A stretch of 6,183 bases of DNA from Niveispirillum sp. (GTDB taxonomy: Bacteria > Pseudomonadota > Alphaproteobacteria > Azospirillales > Azospirillaceae), in the NCBI GenBank assembly GCA_016463045.1, contig JAEMSB010000301.1, positions 1 through 6,183 on the forward strand, read 5' to 3'. The translations under genes and the position numbers were made by a program. Below are positions 1-6,183 of the stretch, in pieces; positions within the stretch are counted from its first letter, which is position 1, and every line of letters starts with the position of its first letter. A model generated the notes under the pieces. It was not told the origin of the DNA. It worked only from the letters and a program-made list of their open reading frames with translations, and ran no database searches.

Positions 1-1
1 C

Positions 2-2455
2 CCGGCCACCAGTTCACGCCCCCGGCTGGTCGTTATCGGCAATGGTATGGCCGGCATCCGCGCCGTCGAAGAATTGCTGGAACGGGCGCCCGACCTGTAC
101 GACATCACAGTGTTCGGCGCCGAACCGCGCGTGAACTACAACCGCATCATGCTGTCGCCCCTGCTGTCGGGCGAAAAGACCTTTGACCAGATCGTGATCA
201 ACGACCTGAACTGGTACGCCAGCAACCATATCAAGCTACATGCCGGCGACCCGGTGGAAGAGATCGACCGCGACGATCAGGTGGTGATCACGCGTTCCGG
301 CCTGTCGGTTCCCTATGATCGGCTGTTGATCGCCACCGGCTCCATGCCCATCGTCATCCCCATCCCCGGTGCGCGCCTGCCCGGCGTGGTCACCTTCCGT
401 GACGTGGATGATGTCGATGCCATGCTGTCGGCCTCTGCCAAGGGCGGGCACGCCGTTGTTATCGGCGGTGGGTTGCTGGGGTTGGAGGCTGCCGTCGGCC
501 TTAAGGCGCGGGGGATGGAAGTGACCGTCCTGCATCTGGCCGGGCACCTGATGGAACGGCAGTTGGACCCGTCCGCCGGCCACCTGCTGGCCCGGGAGCT
601 GGAACGCCGGGGCCTGACCGTCCTGACCAGCGCCGATACCGCCGCCATCCTGGGTGACACCCATGTGACCGGCGTGGCGTTGAAGGACGGGACAGAGCTT
701 CCGGCCGATCTGGTGGTCATGGCCGTCGGCATCCGGCCGGACACAAGGCTGGCGGCGGCCGCCGGGTTGGAAGTCGGACGTGGCATCATGGTCGATGACC
801 ATATGGTGACCAACGACCCCGCCATCACCGCTGTCGGTGAATGCGTGCAGCATCGCGGGGCCTGCTACGGCCTCGTGCAACCGCTGTTCGAAATGGCCAA
901 GGTCCTGGCCGACCATCTGGCCGGCAAACAGGCTTCGGGCTATCCGGGTTCCGTCACCTCCACCAAGTTGAAGGTGACGGGCGTGGACGTGTTTTCCGCC
1001 GGTGATTTCAGCGGCGGGCCGGGGACGGAGGATATCGTCTTCCGCGACGCGGGCCGTGGCGTTTACAAACGCATCGTTTTGCAGGATGGCCGCATCAAGG
1101 GTGCGGTGATGTATGGCGATACCGCCGATGGGGCCTGGTATTTCCAGCTTCTGAAGGCAGGCGAGGATGTCAGCGGCCTGCGCGACACCCTGATCTTCGG
1201 GCAGGGTTTCGCAGCCAAGGAAGGCGGTGCCGCAAACCCTACCGCCGCCGTTGCGGCGCTGCCTGATACGGCGGAAATCTGCGGCTGCAACGGCGTCTGC
1301 AAGGGCACCATCGTCAAGGCCATTGCTGAAAAGGGTCTGACGACCCTGGATCAGGTCAAGGCCACGACCAAGGCATCGGCGTCGTGCGGGTCCTGCACCG
1401 GTCTGGTGGAAGGACTGCTGGCCCATACGCTGGGTGGCGATTATGAGGCAGCGGGGGTCAAGCCGATCTGCAAATGCAGCGACCATGACCATGATACGAT
1501 CCGCCGCCTGATCCGCGTGCAGGAACTGAAATCCATTCCTGCCGTCATGCAGGCGCTGGAATGGAAGACGCCCGATGGCTGCCACACCTGCCGCCCGGCC
1601 CTGAATTACTATCTGCTGGCCAATTGGCCCGGGGAGTATGTCGATCACGGCGCCAGCCGGTTCGTGAATGAGCGCGTGCATGCCAACATCCAGAAGGACG
1701 GCACCTATTCCGTGGTCCCGCGCATGTGGGGCGGGCTGACCAACGCCAAGGAACTGCGCGCCATCGCCGATGTGGTGGACAAGTTCGATATCCCGACAGT
1801 GAAGGTGACGGGCGGTCAGCGTATCGACCTGCTGGGCATCAAGAAGGAAGATTTGCCCGCCGTCTGGGCCGATCTGAACGGGGCCGGCATGGTGTCGGGT
1901 CATGCCTATGGCAAGGCGCTGCGCACGGTCAAGACCTGCGTAGGGTCGGAATGGTGCCGGTTCGGCACGCAGAAATCCATGGAGGTCGGGGTCAATCTGG
2001 AACGGATGACCTGGGGCTCCTGGACCCCGCACAAGTTCAAGATGGCCGTGTCGGGCTGTCCCCGGAACTGTGCGGAGGCGACGATCAAGGATTTCGGCGT
2101 CATCGCCACCGATGGCGGCTTCGACCTGCTGGTCGGCGGCAATGGCGGCATCAAGCTGCGTGGCACCGACCTTCTGGCCAAGGTGACGACGGAAGCGGAG
2201 GTGCAGGAATATTGCGGCGCCTTCATGCAGCTCTACCGGGAAGAGGCGCATTACCTGGAACGCACCGCGCCCTGGATCGAGCGGGTGGGCCTGGATTTCG
2301 TCAAGACCCGGGTGGTTGACGATGCCGATAACCGCCTTGCCCTGCATGAACGGTTCCTGGCCAGCCAGCGCCATGCGCAGGTCGATCCCTGGGCCGAACG
2401 CGCCCCCGGCGCCCCGGCGTCCCGTGATTTCCAAACGCTTGCCACCGTGGAGTGA
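2..2455 (+). CDS. nirB: NAD(P)H-dependent assimilatory nitrite reductase, large subunit NirB (5' partial)
   Basis: Cytoplasmic six-electron reduction of nitrite to ammonium. The frame is open from base 2, and the FAD-binding motif IGNGMAG spans the Met codon at 47, so that Met is internal and the true start lies upstream; about 817 residues are visible against 847 in E. coli NirB. Numbering from the Met at 47: FAD/NAD(P)H reductase domain about 1-320, with the second dinucleotide-binding motif GGGLLG at 140-145; a reductase C-terminal-like segment from about 334; a BFD-type [2Fe-2S] motif C412-x-C414-x32-C447-x2-C450; a second four-cysteine motif C475-x-C477-x34-C512-x2-C515; then the nitrite/sulfite reductase core with siroheme/[4Fe-4S] ligands C631-x5-C637 and C671-x3-C675. 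The end of the strand after GGGLLG reads VLHL, without the acidic residue often linked to NADH preference, so NADPH use is possible. The gene ends 6 bp before nirD. Confidence 0.97.
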   Translation, partial: PATSSRPRLVVIGNGMAGIRAVEELLERAPDLYDITVFGAEPRVNYNRIMLSPLLSGEKTFDQIVINDLNWYASNHIKLHAGDPVEEIDRDDQVVITRSGLSVPYDRLLIATGSMPIVIPIPGARLPGVVTFRDVDDVDAMLSASAKGGHAVVIGGGLLGLEAAVGLKARGMEVTVLHLAGHLMERQLDPSAGHLLARELERRGLTVLTSADTAAILGDTHVTGVALKDGTELPADLVVMAVGIRPDTRLAAAAGLEVGRGIMVDDHMVTNDPAITAVGECVQHRGACYGLVQPLFEMAKVLADHLAGKQASGYPGSVTSTKLKVTGVDVFSAGDFSGGPGTEDIVFRDAGRGVYKRIVLQDGRIKGAVMYGDTADGAWYFQLLKAGEDVSGLRDTLIFGQGFAAKEGGAANPTAAVAALPDTAEICGCNGVCKGTIVKAIAEKGLTTLDQVKATTKASASCGSCTGLVEGLLAHTLGGDYEAAGVKPICKCSDHDHDTIRRLIRVQELKSIPAVMQALEWKTPDGCHTCRPALNYYLLANWPGEYVDHGASRFVNERVHANIQKDGTYSVVPRMWGGLTNAKELRAIADVVDKFDIPTVKVTGGQRIDLLGIKKEDLPAVWADLNGAGMVSGHAYGKALRTVKTCVGSEWCRFGTQKSMEVGVNLERMTWGSWTPHKFKMAVSGCPRNCAEATIKDFGVIATDGGFDLLVGGNGGIKLRGTDLLAKVTTEAEVQEYCGAFMQLYREEAHYLERTAPWIERVGLDFVKTRVVDDADNRLALHERFLASQRHAQVDPWAERAPGAPASRDFQTLATVE

Positions 2456-2461
2456 GCTGCC

Positions 2462-2785
2462 ATGCACCGCCCGCTTGAATGGAAGGATATCGGCCCGCTG
2501 ACGGACATTCCCGTCCAGGGTGCCCGCCGTGTGGACCATAAGGAAGGCCGCATCGCGGTGTTCCGCACCATCGATGATCAGGTCTTCGCCCTGCGCGATG
2601 AATGCCCGCACAAGAAGGGGCCGCTGTCGGAGGGCATCGTGCACGGCCATGCCGTGACCTGCCCCCTGCATAACTGGGTCATTGACCTCGCCACCGGCTT
2701 TGCGCAGGGACCCGACGAAGGCTGCACGGGGCGCATCCCCGCGCGGCTGGTCGATGGGCGGGTGGAGTTGGGGTTGGTGGCGTAG
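2462..2785 (+). CDS. nirD: Nitrite reductase small subunit NirD, Rieske type
   Basis: Partner of NirB in cytoplasmic NAD(P)H-nitrite reductase. The protein has 107 residues, close to the 108 of E. coli NirD, so it looks complete. It is a single Rieske-like domain with a full [2Fe-2S] ligand set: C48-x-H50 (DECPHKKGPLSEG) and C67-x2-H70 (TCPLHNW). From family knowledge, Bacillus NasE-type small subunits keep these ligands while the enterobacterial NirD has lost them, so this one should bind a cluster. The typical PDEGC segment follows (C88). The start ATG is 6 bp after the nirB stop, with GGAG at 2449-2452 overlapping the nirB end, which implies translational coupling. The TAG stop (2783-2785) lies inside the GTAG head of a REP-like repeat. 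Identification is secure; which electron path uses the cluster is inference. Confidence 0.96.
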   Translation: MHRPLEWKDIGPLTDIPVQGARRVDHKEGRIAVFRTIDDQVFALRDECPHKKGPLSEGIVHGHAVTCPLHNWVIDLATGFAQGPDEGCTGRIPARLVDGRVELGLVA

Positions 2786-2814
2786 GTCAGGTCGAGGCGA
2801 AGCCTCGCCCTGAC
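2782..2814 (+). repeat. REP-like unit 1 (forward)
   Basis: Head GTAG at 2782-2785, then a hairpin: outer stem GTCAGG (2786-2791) with CCTGAC (2809-2814), a T2792/C2808 mismatch, inner stem CGAGGC (2793-2798) with GCCTCG (2802-2807), loop GAA (2799-2801). The head overlaps the last codon and the TAG stop of nirD. Confidence 0.78.
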
Positions 2815-2838
2815 AGAAAAGGCTTTCAATCCAATCCT

Positions 2839-2871
2839 GTCAGGGCGCGCCACAGGCGCGACCTGACCTAC
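2839..2871 (-). repeat. REP-like unit 2 (inverted)
   Basis: On the - strand it reads GTAG (CTAC at 2868-2871 on +) followed by a hairpin of the same form. On the + strand: outer stem GTCAGG (2839-2844) with CCTGAC (2862-2867), a G2845/A2861 mismatch at the same place as in unit 1, inner stem CGCGCC (2846-2851) with GGCGCG (2855-2860), loop ACA (2852-2854). Outer stem and mismatch are identical to unit 1 in its own orientation; the inner stem differs only by paired changes. Confidence 0.78.
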
Positions 2872-2883
2872 GGCATGACCGAC

Positions 2884-2887
2884 GGAG
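2884..2887 (+). promoter_or_regulatory. Ribosome binding site of nasA
   Basis: GGAG lies 7 nt before the ATG at 2895 and 12 bp after the REP pair ends. This gives nasA its own good ribosome binding site, as expected for a gene separated from nirD by more than 100 bp. It supports ATG 2895, which places the first cluster cysteine at residue 10. Confidence 0.7.
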
Positions 2888-2894
2888 CCCCGCA

Positions 2895-5540
2895 ATGTCC
2901 AACACAGAAATCCGCACCACCTGTCCCTATTGCGGCGTTGGCTGCGGGCTGGTTGTCAGCCGGGCGCGGGATGGCTGGGTGGTGGGCGGCGATCCCGACC
3001 ACCCGGCCAACAAGGGCCGCCTCTGCTCCAAGGGCGCCGCCCTGATCGACACCGTGAACGCGGAGGCATCGGGCGATGTGCGCCTGCTGTACCCGGAAGT
3101 GGGGGGAAGGCGCGTCGGCTGGGACGATGCCATCACCGAGGTGGCGGGGCGGCTGTCCGCAACCTTGGCCGAACATGGCCCCGACGCCATCGCCTTCTAC
3201 GTCTCCGGCCAGTTGCTGACCGAGGATTATTATGTCGCCAACAAGCTGCTGAAGGGTTTCATCGGCAGCCCGCATATCGACACCAATTCCAGGCTCTGTA
3301 TGGCCTCCACGGTCGCCGGCCACAAACGCGCCTTCGGGGCCGATGTGGTGCCGGGCTGTTATGAGGATCTGGAGATTGCCGATCTGGTGGTGCTGGTCGG
3401 GTCCAATCTGGCCTGGTGCCATCCGGTACTGGCGCAGCGCCTGCGCACCGCCCGGCGGGATCGGGGCACGCGTGTCGTCCTGATCGACCCGCGCGGGACT
3501 GCCAGTTCCGATCTGGCCGACCTGCATCTGGCCTTGAAGCCCGGCAGCGACGTGGCCCTGTTCAACGGCTTGCTGGCGCATCTGGACCGGGTGGATGCCA
3601 TCGACCGTGGCTATGTCATGCGCCATGTCACGGGGCTGGAGGCAGCGCTTGAAGCAGCAAACGAGGATGCGGGCGACGTGGCCGCCACCTGTGGCCTGGA
3701 CCCTACCGATATCGCCACCTTCTATGACTGGTTCACCGCCACCCCGCGTACCGTGACAGTGTTCAGCCAGGGGGTGAACCAGTCGTCGCGCGGCACCGAC
3801 AAGGTCAATGCTATCCTGAATGTGCATCTGGCCACGGGCCGGGTGGGCAAGCCGGGGTCCAGCCCGTTTTCCGTGACCGGGCAGCCCAATGCCATGGGCG
3901 GGCGCGAGGTGGGCGGGCTGGCCAACCAGCTGGCCGCCCATATGAACCCCGACGACCCGGCGGATGTCGACCGGCTGCGCCGGTTCTGGAACGCCCCGGC
4001 GTTGAAGGGTGGGCAGGGGTTGAAGGCCGTGGACATGTTCCGCGCCATCCGGGAAGGCCGCATCAAGGCCCTGTGGATCATGGCCACCAACCCGGCGGTC
4101 AGCCTGCCCGAGGCGGACCTTGTGCGCGAGGCCCTGCGCCTGTGCCCCACCGTCATTGTGTCCGACATCGTGGGCAGCACCGACAGTATGGATTACGCCC
4201 ATATCCGCCTGCCCGCATTGGGCTGGGGGGAGAAGGATGGCACCGTCACCAACTCCGAACGCCGCATTTCCCGCCAGCGCCCGTTTCGCGATGGACCGGG
4301 AGAGGCCAAGGCCGATTGGTGGATCATGTCGAAAGTGGCGACAAAGATGGGTTTCGGCCCCGCCTTTGCGTGGCGCACCGCCGGCGAGGTGTTTCGCGAA
4401 CATGCCATCCTGTCCGGTTTTGAGAATGACGGAGTGCGTGCCTTCGACATCGCCGCCTGGGGCCGTAAGCGGGAAGCCGATTACGCCGCCATGCAGCCCT
4501 TTCAATGGCCGATGCCGGCGGGGGCCACACGCGGGACGGAGCGGATGTATGAAGATGGCCGCTATACCCACACCAATGGCCGCGCCCGCATGCTGGCCGT
4601 ACGCCATGTGCCGCCCGTCGAACGCGCCTCCCTGCGCTTTCCCCTGATCGCCAATACGGGGCGGTACCGGGATCAGTGGCACACGATGACGCGTACGGGC
4701 CTGTCCGCCCGCCTGTCGGCCCACCGCCCGGAACCGCTGCTGGAAATCCACCCCCATGACGCGCAGGCCGCCGACCTTCTGGAAGGTGAACTGGCCCGCG
4801 TGATCAGTTTGCAAGGCGAGGCCGTGCTGCGGGTGGCCATTACCGAGGCACAGCGGGCGGGTCAGGTGTTCATCCCCATGCACTGGTCCGACACGCTGTC
4901 GGCCAAGGGGGCCATCGGCCGCCTGATCGCGCCGCATACCGACCCGATTTCCGGACAGCCGGAAAGCAAACATGTGCCCGTGCGCGTGGAACGGTTCATT
5001 ACCGCCTGGGCGGGCCTGTTCTTCACCACGCGCAAGCATGAGTTTTCCGCCATTCCCTATTGGGTGCGGCAGGAGGCGGGGGCGTGCCGGATTTTTGAGC
5101 TGGCTGGTGATGACGCCCCTGCCCTGTCCGGGCTGGAAGATTGCGAAGTCCTGGACTTCACCGACCCGTCCCGCGCAGTCACGCGCCGGGCCTGGGTGAA
5201 GGATGGGAAGCTGACAGCCGCCTTGTTCTTGGCCCCCGAACGGCCGGAGATTTCGCGCGACTGGCTGTCCGCCCTGTTCGCCAAGCCGGCCCTGACGGCC
5301 CTGGACCGCACCCGCCTGCTGGCCGGTCGTGCGCCGGAGACAGAGGGGGCCGATGATGGCCCCATCGTCAGTTCCTGCCATGGGGTGGGCCGCAACAAGA
5401 TCGCCGCCGCTGTCCGGTCGGGCAAAGCCTGCTCCGTCGCCGATATCGGCAAACTGACCGCCGCCGGCACCGGCTGCGGTTCCTGCCTTCCCGAGATCAA
5501 GGAGATCCTGCGCCATGCTGCACCTGTCGTCGCGGCCTGA
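2895..5540 (+). CDS. nasA: Assimilatory nitrate reductase catalytic subunit NasA
   Basis: Molybdenum bis-MGD enzyme that reduces nitrate to nitrite. No signal peptide is seen, so it is cytoplasmic. The protein has 881 residues. The N-terminal [4Fe-4S] site is C10-x2-C13-x3-C17-x26-C44, followed by K46. The molybdopterin oxidoreductase domain spans about 60-490 and carries the expected Mo ligand C135 in the NasA/NapA motif NSRLCMAS. The molydopterin dinucleotide-binding domain is at about 580-700. After it come a segment resembling the reductase C-terminal part of NirB (about 757-810) and a BFD-like [2Fe-2S] domain (about 822-875). In that last domain the C-x-C pair reads S826-S827-C828, with C861-x2-C864 intact, so the first ligand is a serine. 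No separate NasB/NasC electron-transfer gene lies between nasA and cysG. Electrons may come from a reductase encoded elsewhere or from ferredoxin; the sequence does not decide this. Confidence 0.96.
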   Translation: MSNTEIRTTCPYCGVGCGLVVSRARDGWVVGGDPDHPANKGRLCSKGAALIDTVNAEASGDVRLLYPEVGGRRVGWDDAITEVAGRLSATLAEHGPDAIAFYVSGQLLTEDYYVANKLLKGFIGSPHIDTNSRLCMASTVAGHKRAFGADVVPGCYEDLEIADLVVLVGSNLAWCHPVLAQRLRTARRDRGTRVVLIDPRGTASSDLADLHLALKPGSDVALFNGLLAHLDRVDAIDRGYVMRHVTGLEAALEAANEDAGDVAATCGLDPTDIATFYDWFTATPRTVTVFSQGVNQSSRGTDKVNAILNVHLATGRVGKPGSSPFSVTGQPNAMGGREVGGLANQLAAHMNPDDPADVDRLRRFWNAPALKGGQGLKAVDMFRAIREGRIKALWIMATNPAVSLPEADLVREALRLCPTVIVSDIVGSTDSMDYAHIRLPALGWGEKDGTVTNSERRISRQRPFRDGPGEAKADWWIMSKVATKMGFGPAFAWRTAGEVFREHAILSGFENDGVRAFDIAAWGRKREADYAAMQPFQWPMPAGATRGTERMYEDGRYTHTNGRARMLAVRHVPPVERASLRFPLIANTGRYRDQWHTMTRTGLSARLSAHRPEPLLEIHPHDAQAADLLEGELARVISLQGEAVLRVAITEAQRAGQVFIPMHWSDTLSAKGAIGRLIAPHTDPISGQPESKHVPVRVERFITAWAGLFFTTRKHEFSAIPYWVRQEAGACRIFELAGDDAPALSGLEDCEVLDFTDPSRAVTRRAWVKDGKLTAALFLAPERPEISRDWLSALFAKPALTALDRTRLLAGRAPETEGADDGPIVSSCHGVGRNKIAAAVRSGKACSVADIGKLTAAGTGCGSCLPEIKEILRHAAPVVAA
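5499..5504 (+). promoter_or_regulatory. Ribosome binding site inside the nasA 3' end, for cysG
   Basis: AAGGAG lies 10 nt before an ATG at 5515 that is in frame with the siroheme synthase. The later in-frame ATG at 5554 has no purine-rich site before it. This favours 5515 as the start and an overlap of 26 bp with nasA. Confidence 0.55.
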
Positions 5541-6183
5541 TCCGGCAAGCCCCATGCCCTATTTTCCGGTGTTCCTGGATCTGCGGGGCCGCTCTGTCCT
5601 GCTGGCCGGCGGTGGTGACGCGGCGGCGTCCAAGGCCCGGCTGCTGATCCGGGCCGGGGCCGATATCCTGCTTCTGGCGGCAGAGGTGGGCGAAGAGATG
5701 CTGGAACTGCTGGAAAGCGGGGCCATCCGGCGGCGGGAGACGGAGTTCCGGCCAGAGCTTCTGGACGGGGTGACCATTGCCATGGACGGGTCGGGTGATC
5801 CCGACCTGACCGACCGTATCCGCTGTGCCGCCTTTACCCGCCATGTGCTGGTCAATGTCGTGGATGTGCCCGAACAGTGCGATTTTACAGTACCGGCCAT
5901 CCTGGACCGGTCGCCCGTGGTGGTGGCCGTGTCAACGGGCGGCGGCGCCCCGGCGCTGGCCCGCAATATCCGTCAGCGGCTGGAAGCGGCGATCCCCGCC
6001 GGCTATGCCAGTTTGGCGCGGGCCGCGCAGCGCGCCCGACACGGCGTACGCCACACCCTGTCCACCACCCGCGACCGGCAGCGTTTCTGGGACCGGGTTC
6101 TGTCAGGCAGTCTGGCCGACCGGTTGATGGCCATGGATGAAGACGGTGCCGTGGAAGAGATCATGGCCGAACTGTCCCGCTTC
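5515..6183 (+). CDS. cysG: Siroheme synthase, N-terminal precorrin-2 dehydrogenase/ferrochelatase part (3' partial)
   Basis: The CysG/Met8 N-terminal domain oxidises precorrin-2 to sirohydrochlorin with NAD+ and inserts iron to give siroheme, the NirB cofactor. The frame is open to the window end. Numbering from the Met at 5554, where the family-like start MPYFPVFLDLRGR begins: NAD-binding motif AGGGDAAASKARLL at 18-31; NVVD with D104, matching the catalytic Asp104 of Salmonella/E. coli CysG; C109; DRSPVVVAVSTGG with T128 where the enteric enzyme has Ser128; the dimerisation region follows, with RQRFW aligning to RRRFW of E. coli CysG. The window stops just before the point where the SUMT methyltransferase domain would begin, so a full CysG and a stand-alone short enzyme are both possible. 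Start 5515 adds 13 residues and has the ribosome binding site; 5554 fits the family alignment better. Confidence 0.9.
   Translation, partial: MLHLSSRPDPASPMPYFPVFLDLRGRSVLLAGGGDAAASKARLLIRAGADILLLAAEVGEEMLELLESGAIRRRETEFRPELLDGVTIAMDGSGDPDLTDRIRCAAFTRHVLVNVVDVPEQCDFTVPAILDRSPVVVAVSTGGGAPALARNIRQRLEAAIPAGYASLARAAQRARHGVRHTLSTTRDRQRFWDRVLSGSLADRLMAMDEDGAVEEIMAELSRF

Larger units (their letters stand above)
2782..2871. repeat. Pair of inverted REP-like palindromes (BIME-like) between nirD and nasA
   Basis: Two palindromic units in opposite orientation are separated by a short A-rich then mixed spacer. The matching arms extend from 2781-2816 and 2837-2872 (36 bp each). They are perfect reverse complements over the outer 14 and the inner 11 bases and differ in the middle 11, which form each unit's own hairpin tip. 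Each unit begins with GTAG on its own strand, as in RAYT-associated REP elements. Such pairs in operon gaps are known in enterobacteria to stabilise upstream mRNA, and that role here is inference. No T-run follows either hairpin, so the element does not look like an intrinsic terminator. No REP-associated transposase gene is present in the window. Confidence 0.8.

Noticed and set aside
47..49. Met at 47 as the nirB start
   Set aside because: It lies inside the FAD-binding glycine motif (IGNGMAG), and the frame stays open upstream to the window edge with the usual LVVIGNG strand, so the real start is outside the window.
1726..2319. 197-codon + strand frame inside nirB
   Set aside because: Frame-shifted shadow over the siroheme-binding region, where the nirB frame carries all the conserved cysteines.
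236..2671. 811-codon open frame on the - strand opposite nirB and nirD
   Set aside because: It mirrors the codon structure of high-GC genes with G/C-rich third positions. Its translation resembles no known family, while the + strand encodes clear NirB and NirD motifs.
2786..2871. Intrinsic terminator after nirD
   Set aside because: The hairpins are strong but no T-run follows either of them on the + strand, and the bases after them are AGAAAA and CTACGGC. The REP-pair reading fits better.
2875..2897. ATG at 2875 as a start for nasA
   Set aside because: It is out of frame with nasA (20 bases upstream) and the GGAG at 2884-2887 is placed for the ATG at 2895.
2868..5555. 895-codon open frame on the - strand opposite nasA
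   Set aside because: It covers nasA almost exactly, has low-complexity G/A/H/P/Q-rich composition and no recognisable domain; antisense shadow of a high-GC gene.
1..6183. A new multi-gene system hidden in the window
   Set aside because: All four genes have secure assignments to nitrate/nitrite assimilation and siroheme synthesis, and coding covers nearly all bases. Only the nirD-nasA gap holds non-coding structure.

Overview
The window carries most of an assimilatory nitrate/nitrite reduction operon, all on the + strand: nirB (5' end cut by the window edge), nirD, nasA and the start of a cysG-type siroheme synthase gene (3' end cut). GC content is high, with strong G/C bias at third codon positions. 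The combination of a cytoplasmic NasA with a C-terminal [2Fe-2S] domain, a NirBD pair with Rieske ligands and a cysG-type gene suggests an alphaproteobacterium, possibly of the Azospirillum/Niveispirillum kind. That placement is an inference from protein style, not a demonstrated identification.

Layout: nirB 2-2455, a 6-bp gap, nirD 2462-2785, a 109-bp gap that holds a pair of inverted REP-like palindromes (2782-2871), nasA 2895-5540, then cysG, which probably starts at 5515 inside the end of nasA and runs off the window at 6183. No tRNA, rRNA, CRISPR array or transposase gene is visible.

How the genes work together: NasA reduces nitrate to nitrite on a molybdenum bis-MGD centre. NirB (FAD, [2Fe-2S], [4Fe-4S]-siroheme) with NirD (Rieske [2Fe-2S]) reduces nitrite to ammonium using NAD(P)H. 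The CysG N-terminal domain makes siroheme, the cofactor NirB needs. This is a known pathway and I do not see a new system in the protein set.

The points that merit a second look are: the REP pair between nirD and nasA, whose inner stems differ only by compensatory base-pair changes and whose GTAG head contains the nirD stop codon; a Cys-to-Ser replacement at the first predicted cluster ligand of the NasA C-terminal [2Fe-2S] domain; a reductase-C-like plus BFD module present in both NirB and NasA; and an unusual nucleotide-binding loop in the siroheme synthase.
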